Shown: positions 44,872 to 52,992 of the stretch, in pieces | Position numbering within the stretch: position 1 is the stretch's first letter | Layout of the letters: every line of letters starts with the position of its first letter | Assembly (NCBI GenBank): GCA_944381325.1 | Contig: CALWKS010000002.1 | Location: 357,734 to 421,733, forward strand | Origin: an uncultured Christensenellaceae bacterium | GTDB lineage: Bacteria; Bacillota; Clostridia; Christensenellales; UBA3700 | Direction of reading: 5' to 3' | DNA length: 64,000 bases | Position numbers and translations under genes: made by a program | The notes under the pieces: model-generated | What the model was told of the DNA's origin: nothing | The model's database searches: none | What the model saw: the letters and a program-made list of their open reading frames with translations, nothing else

Positions 44872-46125
44872 ATGGAAAAATTGGTCGGCGCTTGTATGTT
44901 CGGTCAGTCCGGCGGTCCTACGTCGGTTATCAACTCTTCCGCTGCAGGTGTTTTCACCGAAGCGCTGAAGCAGGATTGCATTACCGCAGTTTACGGTGCA
45001 GCTCATGGTATCAGAGGCGTACTCAACGAGGAATTCTACGACATCTCCAAAGAGGATATGAAAGAGCTTATGCTGCTCAAGAACACCCCGTCTTCCGCTC
45101 TCGGTTCTGTAAGATACAAGCTCAAGGCTGAAAAGGTTGACGATACCGACTACAAGAGACTTCTCGAAGTATTCAAGAAATACAACATCCGTTACTTCTT
45201 CTACAACGGCGGCAACGACTCTATGGACACCTGCAACAAGGTAAGCAAGTTCATGAAGAAGTCCGGTTGGGAATGCAGAGTTATCGGCGTACCCAAGACC
45301 ATCGACAACGACCTTTACGGCACCGATCACTGCCCCGGTTACGGCAGTGCGGCTAAGTACGTTGCTACCACGATGATGGAGCTCAAGCTGGACGCAAACG
45401 TTTACGACACCCCGATGATCACCGTAGTTGAAATCATGGGCAGACACGCTGGCTGGCTTACCGCTGCTGCAAGCCTTGCCAACTACAAGGGACTCGGCGC
45501 AGACCTCATTTATCTCCCTGAAGTTCCGTTCTCCGTTGAGAAGTTCAAGAGCGACGTCAAGGCTGTTATGGAAAAGAACAACGGCAAGTGCATGGTTGCT
45601 GTTTCTGAAGGTATTTCCGATGAAAACGGCAAGCTCATCGCTGAAGTTCTCGCAGGCGACAACCTCGCACGCGACAGCTTCGGTCACGCTCAGCTCGGCG
45701 GCGTAGGTGCGGCTCTCGCCAATATGTGCAAAGCAGAGTTCGGCTGCAAGACCCGTGCTGTAGAGTTCAGCCTTATGCAGAGATGCGGCGCTCACCTCGC
45801 TTCCAAGACCGACGTTGAAGAAGCTTTCAAGGCAGGCGCGGCTGCTGTTAAGTACGCTGTAAAGGGCACTACCGACAAGATGGTTATCCTGAAGAGAGAT
45901 ATGTCCAGCGGCAAGTATAAGTGCAAGATAGGCGTTATGAGCGTTGCCAAGGCTGCAAACGCTGAAAAGAAAGTTCCTATGGAATGGATCATCAACAACG
46001 GCACGATGCTTTCTCAGGAATACGTTGACTATGCGCTTCCGCTCATCCAGGGCGACTGCAAAGCTCCTCTCGAGGACGGTCTCCCCAGATTCGCTCAGCT
46101 CAAGAAAGTGCTTGTAAATAAGTAA
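44872..46125 (+). CDS. pfp: Pyrophosphate-type phosphofructokinase
   Basis: 417 residues. FGQSGGPTSVINSSAAG is the substrate end. The phosphoryl-donor determinants are YNGGNDSMDT (Asp replacing the Gly of ATP enzymes) and VPKTIDNDLYGTDH (Lys before TIDND), the accepted marks of PPi-dependent enzymes. These act reversibly in glycolysis and gluconeogenesis and save ATP. The gene has its own GGAGG and a GCCGC-ataa-GCGGC hairpin upstream (44818-44831). Codon choice is noticeably biased to C-ending codons, suggesting high expression. Confidence 0.93.
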   Translation: MEKLVGACMFGQSGGPTSVINSSAAGVFTEALKQDCITAVYGAAHGIRGVLNEEFYDISKEDMKELMLLKNTPSSALGSVRYKLKAEKVDDTDYKRLLEVFKKYNIRYFFYNGGNDSMDTCNKVSKFMKKSGWECRVIGVPKTIDNDLYGTDHCPGYGSAAKYVATTMMELKLDANVYDTPMITVVEIMGRHAGWLTAAASLANYKGLGADLIYLPEVPFSVEKFKSDVKAVMEKNNGKCMVAVSEGISDENGKLIAEVLAGDNLARDSFGHAQLGGVGAALANMCKAEFGCKTRAVEFSLMQRCGAHLASKTDVEEAFKAGAAAVKYAVKGTTDKMVILKRDMSSGKYKCKIGVMSVAKAANAEKKVPMEWIINNGTMLSQEYVDYALPLIQGDCKAPLEDGLPRFAQLKKVLVNK

Positions 46126-46152
46126 TATAAGCGGTTGAACCGCAATAATGAA

Positions 46153-46178
46153 AGGCCGCCTTTCGGGCGGTCTTTTTT
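46153..46178 (+). terminator. Terminator of the PPi-PFK gene
   Basis: GGCCGCC / GGGCGGTC stem (one wobble) with T6. Confidence 0.85.
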
Positions 46179-46264
46179 ATCCTTTTAAAGACAGCGGGAT
46201 TTTAACAGGAAAGCAGGTTGAAAAGAAAGGTCGGGGCTGATATAATTGAAAAGAGGAGAACATT

Positions 46265-47299
46265 ATGCTTGCATACGTTTATAAGGACAAAGGGCGCTTC
46301 GCGCTTGAAGAAAGGCAAAGACCTGCAATAGAAGACCCCAAAGACGCGATAGTAAAAATCACTCTCGCAAGTATATGCACAAGCGATCTGCATTTAAAAC
46401 ACGCCTTTGTGCCGCGTGCGGTCAAGGGAATTACCGTTGGACACGAGGCTGTGGGAATTGTCGAAGAAGTCGGCGCTGAAGTAAACAACGTCAAGGTCGG
46501 AGACAGAGTGGCGATAAACGTTGAAACCTTTTGCGGAGAATGCTTTTTCTGCAAGAGAGGCTATGTCAACAACTGCACGGATAAACACGGCGGCTGGGCG
46601 CTGGGCTGTAGAATAGACGGCGTGCAGGCTGAATATGTAAAAGTGCCTTTTGCAAACACGGGCTTGACAAAAATCCCTGACAACGTTACTGACAGAGAAG
46701 CGCTTTTCGTGGGAGATATTCTCGCTACGGGATACTGGGCGGCAGATATATCTGAAACAGAAGAAGGAGACGTTGCCTTAGTCATAGGCGCAGGACCTAC
46801 GGGGATATGCACCGCGCTTTGCGCCGCGCTGAAAAATCCGTCAAGGCTAATAATCTGTGAAAAGGACGAAAAGAGAAGAGAGTTCGCAAAGAGCGTCTGC
46901 AAATGCGCGGAGGTAGTTTCGCCTGAAGAAGTTGAAAGTTATATATTGAAGAGCTTCCCGAGGGGCGGAGCGGACGTAGTATTCGAAGTCGCGGGTGCGG
47001 AAAACACGTTTGAACTTGCCTGGAAATGCGCGCGCCCCAACGCAGTCGTCGTTGTCGTTGCGATGTATGACAAACCGCAGGTTTTGCCGCTCCCCGATAT
47101 GTACGGCAAAAACCTTACTTTCAAGACGGGCGGCGTGGACGGCTGCAAGTGCGCGGAAGAACTTGAATTGATAGCGCAGGGCAGAATAGATACAACTCCT
47201 CTCATAACGCACACATTTGCGCTCAAAGACATAGAAAAAGCATACGACCTTTTTGAAAACAGAAAGGACAACGTAATAAAAGTAGCGGTGAGGCCGTAA
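46265..47299 (+). CDS. Zinc-dependent alcohol dehydrogenase (medium-chain family)
   Basis: 344 residues. The catalytic zinc ligands Cys38 and His60-Glu61 (GHEAVG) are present. The structural zinc site has Cys90, Cys93, Cys96 and Cys104 (CGECFFCKRGYVNNC). The Rossmann motif is VIGAGPTG. The C38-T-S-D start (rather than C-x-S-D-H with threonine) and LATGYWAAD resemble secondary-alcohol or threonine-type dehydrogenases. Substrate and cofactor preference are uncertain. AGAGGAG precedes the ATG, with an upstream TGATATAAT. It is followed 11 nt later by a DUF1349 gene. Confidence 0.9.
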   Translation: MLAYVYKDKGRFALEERQRPAIEDPKDAIVKITLASICTSDLHLKHAFVPRAVKGITVGHEAVGIVEEVGAEVNNVKVGDRVAINVETFCGECFFCKRGYVNNCTDKHGGWALGCRIDGVQAEYVKVPFANTGLTKIPDNVTDREALFVGDILATGYWAADISETEEGDVALVIGAGPTGICTALCAALKNPSRLIICEKDEKRREFAKSVCKCAEVVSPEEVESYILKSFPRGGADVVFEVAGAENTFELAWKCARPNAVVVVVAMYDKPQVLPLPDMYGKNLTFKTGGVDGCKCAEELELIAQGRIDTTPLITHTFALKDIEKAYDLFENRKDNVIKVAVRP

Positions 47300-47310
47300 A
47301 GAGAGGGATT

Positions 47311-47913
47311 ATGAAATTTACAGATCAAGAACTTTTCTGGATAAGAAAACCTGAAAGCTGCAGAATAGACAATGACAGAATAGAGATAAAAACTGTGCCG
47401 CATACCGATTTGTGGCAGAGAACGTATTATAAATTCAGAAATGACAACGCCCCTGTTCTACAGACGAAGACGAAGGAAAAGCAGTTTTCTTTTACCGTCA
47501 GGACAGAGTTTGATTCAAAGCACAGATTCGACCAGTGCGGAGTGATTGTCTATCTGGATAGTGAAAATTGGCTGAAGGCTTCTGCCGAATACGAAAACGA
47601 AAAGACGCAGAATCTCGGCAGCGTCGTAACCAATGCAGGGTATTCAGATTGGGCTATACAGTCGATACCAGAAAGCATAAAAAATATATGGTACAGGCTC
47701 AGTCGCAGAGAAAGTGATTTCTGCATAGAATATTCTTTTGACGGCAAGACATTCAATGCAATGAGGATATGTCATCTTTCTGAGGCAGAAGGGGAGATAT
47801 CGTACGGGGTTTATGCTTGCAGTCCCGAGGATTCGACTTTTACAGCCGTGTTCAGCGATGCGGAGACAGGCGAATGCAAATGGAAACTGCATGACGGGCA
47901 ACAACCTGATTGA
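47311..47913 (+). CDS. DUF1349 (YeaO/concanavalin-like) protein
   Basis: 200 residues. KCxx-free beta-sandwich pattern: DLWQRTYYKFRNDNAPVL, FDQCGVIVYLDSENWLKASAEYENE, VVTNAGYSDW, ICHLSEAEGEISYGVYACSPED. This order is typical of DUF1349 proteins with a laminin-G/concanavalin-like fold. There is no signal peptide. The function is unknown; possibly carbohydrate binding. It is co-directional and close (11 nt) to the alcohol dehydrogenase gene. AGAGAGGG precedes the ATG. Confidence 0.85.
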   Translation: MKFTDQELFWIRKPESCRIDNDRIEIKTVPHTDLWQRTYYKFRNDNAPVLQTKTKEKQFSFTVRTEFDSKHRFDQCGVIVYLDSENWLKASAEYENEKTQNLGSVVTNAGYSDWAIQSIPESIKNIWYRLSRRESDFCIEYSFDGKTFNAMRICHLSEAEGEISYGVYACSPEDSTFTAVFSDAETGECKWKLHDGQQPD

Positions 47914-48006
47914 AAGACATTTGCCAGAGCGTGAAAATTTATGTTGTAGCGAAAAGCCTTGCGGCATTTTTACGTTAAAACGCTAGACGCGCGAAACAGA
48001 CGAGAC

Positions 48007-48040
48007 AAAAAAGTCGGAGCAAAAGCACCGACTTTTATTA
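48007..48040. terminator. Bidirectional terminator
   Basis: AAAGTCGG (48010-48017) / CCGACTTT (48028-48035), flanked by A-rich and T-rich DNA. It serves the DUF1349 gene and the convergent AAC(6')-like operon. Confidence 0.75.
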
Positions 48041-48472
48041 TATCTTTTTTATAAAACAAATTATTCTGTTGGCTTCCTTAAAGCCCGTATTCAAGTGAAA
48101 GGCGAGGCTGTCCTTCTTTTGAAGTTCACAGTCGCTGGCAAACTCCCGGCAACCTTTTAAGCGTGCCCAGTTTTCGCAATTTTCGAGAAGTTCTTTCGCA
48201 AAGCCTTTTTTGCGGAAAGCTTCTTTAATGAAAATTCCTTCGAGATATCCTGTAGGAGAAGAGGACGCTCCTTCTACATAGTCGTGCCTGAGACTGCATT
48301 GAGCAAAGCCTGCGGCTTCGTTGTCGACATACTTTATAAAACAAGCGCAGTCGTCGTCTTTTAGTATATTCTCAAATTCGTTTAAGAGCTTGCTTTCAGG
48401 GCAATCGCTCCAAAGAGCAGAGGCAAGACGGATCAGTAATGACAGATCCTTGATATCGGCTTTTTTGATCAT
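48038..48472 (-). CDS. GNAT acetyltransferase similar to aminoglycoside 6'-N-acetyltransferases
   Basis: 144 residues. The core SLRHDYVEGASSSPTGYLEG, then acetyl-CoA motif RKKGFAKELLENCENWARLKGC, E-F-A-S-D-C, and FHLNTGFKEANRIICF match the AAC(6')-I subgroup closely: DYVEG, GYLEGI, G-C-x-E-x-A-S-D and H-x-x-x-G-F all sit in family positions. AAC(6') enzymes acetylate aminoglycosides, but chromosomal homologues may have other roles. Start and stop overlap the esterase end (TGATG), so it is in the leftward amino-sugar/esterase operon. Drug resistance is inferred, not shown. Confidence 0.8.
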   Translation of the reverse strand: MIKKADIKDLSLLIRLASALWSDCPESKLLNEFENILKDDDCACFIKYVDNEAAGFAQCSLRHDYVEGASSSPTGYLEGIFIKEAFRKKGFAKELLENCENWARLKGCREFASDCELQKKDSLAFHLNTGFKEANRIICFIKKI

Positions 48473-49443
48473 CAGTCTTTATAATATTTCGCACCTTTTC
48501 TGTGCGCTTTCATTTCTTTGCGCGAGGGTTTTACGAGCTTGATTTCCTCTTTGCCCGCAAGTTCCTGCTCTATGTACTGACGCGCGTATTCAAAGAAAAG
48601 TCTGCTTATCGGTCTGCGGTAGTGCCACAGGTGGAAGCAGTGTTCGCCGCAGCCTTTTGCGCGGTAGACGAGGTGAGGAATATTTAGTTGTTTTAGCTTG
48701 TCTATCACCAGCTTTTCGTTGCCGCCGACGAAGGCGTCGAAGCGGCCGTATGTGATGAATACGTTTTTGGGGAAGTTTTCGGTTATGAAATCAGACGGGC
48801 GGAGCAAAGAAAAGTCGGGGAAATCTCTGAGGTGCTTTCTGCCGTAACCTGTCATTTCGACCCACATTTTGTTTGAAAGAGGATTTTTTGCCATGCCTTC
48901 GGGGTCGTATGCGCCGCAGACGAGAAGACCGCCTTTGAAAGGCAGAGGTTCTTTTTCCAGCTTAAGGCGCTTTTGAAGATCGGGATTGTTCTGTGCCGCC
49001 AGCATAAGGCAGGCAAGCTGACCGCCCGCGCTGTCGCCCGTGATAAACATATTGTTTAAATCGAGGTTGTACTTTTCAGCATTTTCGCGCACCCATTCAA
49101 GCGCCTTGTAAAGGTGGGTTACGCAAGCGGGATATTTATATTTGGGGCTTAGTCCGTAGTTGGGGCAGACGACGAAAAGCCCGAGGTCGGCAAACACCTT
49201 GTTGAGACCTCGTCTCCAGTATTTGTCGCCCGTTATCCAGCCGCCGCCGTGCACGTTGAAGAGCACGGGGAGTTTTTTGCCGTCCCTCGGAGGATAGTAG
49301 ACGTCCAGCTTGCAGATTTCGGGGTCTGAGTCGTCATATTGAATATCCTTTTCAGCTGAGATTTTGTTTACCGTACGCACGCGGTTGGTCATTACGTCCT
49401 TGAACGCGTCGTCGAAGTCGAAAGCTATCTTTGCGATATTCAT
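48472..49443 (-). CDS. Alpha/beta-hydrolase (HSL-type carboxylesterase/acetyl esterase)
   Basis: 323 residues. The oxyanion motif is HGGGW (FNVHGGGWITG), the nucleophile elbow is G-D-S-A-G-G (about residue 140), and a C-terminal GEHCFHLWH carries the catalytic histidine; the aspartate is probably in Y-G-R-F-D-A-F. There is no signal peptide, so it is cytoplasmic. It could remove acyl groups from sugars taken up, which fits its place after nagA. AAGGAGGA precedes the ATG. Confidence 0.88.
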   Translation of the reverse strand: MNIAKIAFDFDDAFKDVMTNRVRTVNKISAEKDIQYDDSDPEICKLDVYYPPRDGKKLPVLFNVHGGGWITGDKYWRRGLNKVFADLGLFVVCPNYGLSPKYKYPACVTHLYKALEWVRENAEKYNLDLNNMFITGDSAGGQLACLMLAAQNNPDLQKRLKLEKEPLPFKGGLLVCGAYDPEGMAKNPLSNKMWVEMTGYGRKHLRDFPDFSLLRPSDFITENFPKNVFITYGRFDAFVGGNEKLVIDKLKQLNIPHLVYRAKGCGEHCFHLWHYRRPISRLFFEYARQYIEQELAGKEEIKLVKPSRKEMKAHRKGAKYYKD

Positions 49444-49467
49444 GGTATATCCTCCTTAACCTTTATG

Positions 49468-50616
49468 TTATACGTTTACCTGTTTGCTGCCGAGGAAAGT
49501 CGCCATAACGCCGTAGTCTTTGTTTAGGACGTTTATGTCTGCGAGGTTGCCCTCCCTGATGTCTCCCGAGTTTTTCAGACCGATAAGTCTTGCGGGGACT
49601 TTGGTAGCCATATAAATTGCGTGAGCGGGGGCGATGCCGCAACCGATCAGATTTACAGCCATTTTTGAAATGGGGGTCACAGATCCTGCATAGGTGTTTT
49701 CAGACGGGAGCACCGCAACGCCGTCTTCAACGCGGATAGACTGTTTGCTGTCGCCTGCGCCGATGTAGTAATCGCCTGCGGGCATTCCCGCAACGCTGAG
49801 AGAGTCGGACACAAGACAGATGCGGCGGTAGCCCTTGAGTTTGTAGATCATTTTGAAAAGGGTGTTGGCTACGTGTCTGTCGTCTGCGATTATTTCTGTC
49901 GTCAGGCGGTTGTCGATAAGTCCGACTTCGGTAAGTCCAAGATGCTTTTTGGGATTGTCGCGGCGCGTGGGGCGTGAAGTGCAGTTGTACATATGCGTTA
50001 CGCTGGTCGCACCTGCGTCAATGCACGCGTATATTTCGTCGTCGATAGCGTTGTCGTGTCCGATAGAGATCTGCACGCCTTTCTTGCTGTATTTTGCGGT
50101 AAATTCTGCGCTGCCGCGTACGTTGGGAGCGATCGTAACTCTCTTGACCATATCGAGGTTGTCTTTTACGAAAGAGTCGTCGTCGAGCGGCGATATGAGC
50201 AGGTGAGGCGGATGCGCGCCTGCGGCTTTTTGTGAAAGGTAAGGTCCTTCGAGATGAACGCCGAGGATGCGTGCATAACGGCTGTCGTATCTGCGGATGT
50301 TGTCCACAGCCTTGTTTATATCTTCAGGGCTTGCCGTCATGGTCGTGGGACAGAAAGCGGTGATGCCTGTCTCCAGGTGATAGCGCGCTATAGTGTCTAT
50401 GCATTCGTAGGTCGGCTCCATGCAGTCTTTGCCGTAACCGCCGTGAGTATGTACGTCGATATAGCCTGCGGCACACGGGTTGCCGTCGAATTTTATCGCC
50501 TTACCTTCAACCTGATTGCCGATCGTGGCTATTTTGCCGTCGTCGGAAAGGGTGATATTGCAGTTGTCGAGGAATTTTCCGCCCGAAAGAGGGCGCACGT
50601 TTACAAGGGTTATCAT
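49468..50616 (-). CDS. nagA: N-acetylglucosamine-6-phosphate deacetylase
   Basis: 382 residues. Amidohydrolase motifs: IDVHTHGGYGKDCM (metal H-x-H), HLEGPYLSQKAAGAHPP, IGHDNA, and the catalytic aspartate in LVSDSLSVAGMPAG. The reaction gives glucosamine-6-phosphate and acetate, feeding amino sugars to glycolysis or cell wall. It overlaps the GH20-like gene by ATGA and has AGGAGA before its ATG. No nagB or PTS gene is present in the window. Confidence 0.94.
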   Translation of the reverse strand: MITLVNVRPLSGGKFLDNCNITLSDDGKIATIGNQVEGKAIKFDGNPCAAGYIDVHTHGGYGKDCMEPTYECIDTIARYHLETGITAFCPTTMTASPEDINKAVDNIRRYDSRYARILGVHLEGPYLSQKAAGAHPPHLLISPLDDDSFVKDNLDMVKRVTIAPNVRGSAEFTAKYSKKGVQISIGHDNAIDDEIYACIDAGATSVTHMYNCTSRPTRRDNPKKHLGLTEVGLIDNRLTTEIIADDRHVANTLFKMIYKLKGYRRICLVSDSLSVAGMPAGDYYIGAGDSKQSIRVEDGVAVLPSENTYAGSVTPISKMAVNLIGCGIAPAHAIYMATKVPARLIGLKNSGDIREGNLADINVLNKDYGVMATFLGSKQVNV

Positions 50617-52187
50617 TTTTTATTTCTCCTGACTTCGCCGTACTGGTCGGCGGTTTTCCATAAAAAGATATCGCGGCTTTTGAAAAGAACGTTTCCTTTA
50701 GCCAGCTTGTCGCAAGCCCAGTTTACGTCAACGATATCGAGTATTCTGCGGTTTGCCTGCCAGTTCTTTGCAAATTTATAATAGTCTTTCGCTTCTTTCT
50801 GAGACCAGCCTGTCTCGCTGAGCGCGCACATGCGCGGAAGAGAATTGAATTCTACTTTTATCAGGTCGTAGATCCATTCGCCCCACAAAAGGCCTTCAAC
50901 TCCCAGAATATTTTCTTCGGTAGCGTTTTTGTCAAAGCAGGAGAGGGGCTCTACGGCGTAGAGATTTTTTATCGGAGTCATAACGTAAGGCACGTCGAAA
51001 GAGAACTGACGGTGCGGCGAAACGATAAATTTTCTGCCTTCTTTGACAAACTTGTGAAGAGTTTCTGAAGGAAGGGGTTTGAAAAGGTGGAGCACCGCGC
51101 GTTTGTCAATAGAATCTATATATTCGCTTGTGCGTACGACGACGGTTTTACCTTTTTTATCCAGGTAGTCGATTATCCTGTTCAGAGTATAGGCAAGCAG
51201 ACCGTGTTCGTCATTCAGGTGATTTTCTTCGATGACCTTTTTGCATTCGGGGCACGTCTTCCAGTCTGAGAAGTCGAATACGTCGCCGCCTATATGTATG
51301 AATTTGCTTTCAAACACTTCGCAGATTTCGTCAAGGAGAGAGAAGAGGATCTCCCATGCCTTTTCAGAGCCCGCGCACAGAGAGCCTGAGAAATTACCGA
51401 ATGTCGTGGGCACGCTGTGGCTTTCTCCGGAACACGCCATATCGGGGAACGCCGCGGTAAGCGCGCTTATATGTCCCGGCAGATTGATTTCAGGCTGAAC
51501 GTCGATATTGCGTTCTTTTGCAAAAGATATGATTTTCTTTATCTGGCTGAAAGAATAGAAGCCTTCGTGCTTGCAGCCTTCGAACTTGTTGGAAGAAAAA
51601 CCTCCGACCTGAGTGTCGTTGCGCCTTGAAGCTATGCGGTTGAGTTCAGGGAATTTCTTGCTTTCAATGCGGTATCCCTGATCGTCTGACAGATGCCAGT
51701 GAAATACGTTGAGTTTGTAAAAACTCATAAGGTTGAGAACTCTCTTGACGACGTCTTCGCCCAGGAAGTTGCGCGCTTCGTCCAGCATAAATCCGCGGTA
51801 AGAAAATCTCGGAGCGTCTTCTATACGGCAACAAGGGCATTTGAGAAGAAAAGGCTTGCCTTCGTCGTCTGCCGTCATGATCTGTCTTAATGTGATGAGG
51901 GCGTATATCCATCCTTTTTCGCCGCTTGCTTCTACGTTTACGGCGTCTCCGTTCACGTCGAGGCGGTAGCCTTCTTCAGGGATTTTTTCGTCTTTCAGGA
52001 ATGTAACTTTTACTTTTGCGTTTTCAAAATCGGGTCTTATCGAAGGGCAGATGTTCTGAAAGAGTTTTCTGACAAGCGGCTCTAAGAACTCAGCGCCTTC
52101 GCAACATTCGATTGCGGGCTGTCTCTCCATTGCGACGTCGCCGCCGTAAACTTTGCAGAATTTAACCTGCGGTATGATATTGAGCAT
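50613..52187 (-). CDS. GH20-like beta-N-acetylhexosaminidase homologue lacking the catalytic Glu
   Basis: 524 residues. The N-terminal GH20b domain is followed by the barrel, with SYRGFMLDEARNFL, LNVFHWHLSDDQGYRIESKKFPEL and PEINLPGHISAL, all GH20 hallmarks. At the catalytic site H-I-G-G-D-E the protein has HIGGDVFDF: the aspartate that assists the substrate N-acetyl group is present, but the acid/base glutamate is valine, without a length change up to the conserved W-x-x-C-P-x-C. The usual G-W-D-E strand is V-R-T-S-E. There is no signal peptide. It is probably inactive as a classical hexosaminidase or altered in activity. First gene of the leftward operon. Confidence 0.85.
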   Translation of the reverse strand: MLNIIPQVKFCKVYGGDVAMERQPAIECCEGAEFLEPLVRKLFQNICPSIRPDFENAKVKVTFLKDEKIPEEGYRLDVNGDAVNVEASGEKGWIYALITLRQIMTADDEGKPFLLKCPCCRIEDAPRFSYRGFMLDEARNFLGEDVVKRVLNLMSFYKLNVFHWHLSDDQGYRIESKKFPELNRIASRRNDTQVGGFSSNKFEGCKHEGFYSFSQIKKIISFAKERNIDVQPEINLPGHISALTAAFPDMACSGESHSVPTTFGNFSGSLCAGSEKAWEILFSLLDEICEVFESKFIHIGGDVFDFSDWKTCPECKKVIEENHLNDEHGLLAYTLNRIIDYLDKKGKTVVVRTSEYIDSIDKRAVLHLFKPLPSETLHKFVKEGRKFIVSPHRQFSFDVPYVMTPIKNLYAVEPLSCFDKNATEENILGVEGLLWGEWIYDLIKVEFNSLPRMCALSETGWSQKEAKDYYKFAKNWQANRRILDIVDVNWACDKLAKGNVLFKSRDIFLWKTADQYGEVRRNKK

Positions 52188-52257
52188 ATTACTCCTTTTC
52201 GCATTCAGTGCGAATTTTTATTAAGTTGTTCGAGTGAATATCTACGCGTACAGAAAT

Positions 52258-52286
52258 ATTATAAAACAACGCGCGCGATATGTCAA
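52258..52286 (-). promoter_or_regulatory. Promoter of the GH20-nagA-esterase-AAC operon
   Basis: Minus strand TTGACA (52286-52281), 17-nt spacer, TATAAT (52263-52258): full consensus. Confidence 0.8.
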
Positions 52287-52406
52287 ATCGGTTGCAGTTT
52301 TATACACACGGGCGCGGATTTGCACAAAAAAATACGTTGAGATAAGGCATTGCAAATAAAATTGCAGTGTCTAAGCGTAAAAACCGCTCAAATGAAGTCG
52401 GCTTTG

Positions 52407-52467
52407 TTGACAAATCGCAAAAGGCGGCATACAATATAGTTGCGAGCGCAACGGTTGCGTACGCAAC
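52407..52467 (+). promoter_or_regulatory. marR promoter and tandem palindromic operator
   Basis: TTGACA (52407-52412), 17-nt spacer, TACAAT (52430-52435). Directly after the -10, across the expected +1, are two adjacent 14-bp palindromes one base apart: GTTGCGAGCGCAAC (52439-52452) and GTTGCGTACGCAAC (52454-52467). Position and symmetry fit binding of two MarR dimers and autorepression. Confidence 0.8.
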
Positions 52468-52539
52468 AGAAATTTCGTAAATAAGCTCAAAAGAAAAATC
52501 AAAGCGGCGTTAAGCCGCATACGGCGGCAAGGAGGAGAG

Positions 52540-52992
52540 ATGACGGATATAATCAAAAACACTGGTGAGATATGGAGATGCGGCAACTTGTACAGAACGG
52601 CGAGAAACGAAGCTCTGGGGCTCGGAAGTTATCAGGACTCTTACATTCTCAACGTCTGCGCATATCCCGGGGTAACGCAGGAAGAGTTGTCAAGGAAGAT
52701 ATTCGTTCACAAAAGCAACGTTGCAAGGCAGTTGAGTCTGCTTGAAGAAAAGGGGTTTATCAAAAGGACTACCGACCCCTCTGATAAACGCAATATGCTG
52801 GTATATCCCACAGAAAAGGCTTATGCCGTGCTTGACAAAATCAAGAAAGTCAGCGAAGAGTGGAGCGCATTGGTGCTTGAAGGACTTTCTGCCGACGAGA
52901 TAATGGCGGTGGAAAAATATACCGCAAAGCTTGCGGAAAACGCGAAGAAGATCATAGAGATAGAAGACAAAAAGGCGGAGGAGAAAAAATGA
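52540..52992 (+). CDS. MarR-family transcriptional regulator
   Basis: 150 residues, AAGGAGGAGAG before the ATG. A winged helix is at about 40-105: VTQEELSRKIFVHKSNVARQLSLLEEKGFIKRTTDPSDKRNMLVYPTEKA in pieces, with the D-x-R wing (PSDKRN) typical of MarR. The C-terminal helices are charged. It overlaps the first ABC gene by ATGA and is preceded by the tandem palindromes at 52439-52467, so it most likely represses its own operon and releases on an unknown ligand. Confidence 0.93.
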   Translation: MTDIIKNTGEIWRCGNLYRTARNEALGLGSYQDSYILNVCAYPGVTQEELSRKIFVHKSNVARQLSLLEEKGFIKRTTDPSDKRNMLVYPTEKAYAVLDKIKKVSEEWSALVLEGLSADEIMAVEKYTAKLAENAKKIIEIEDKKAEEKK

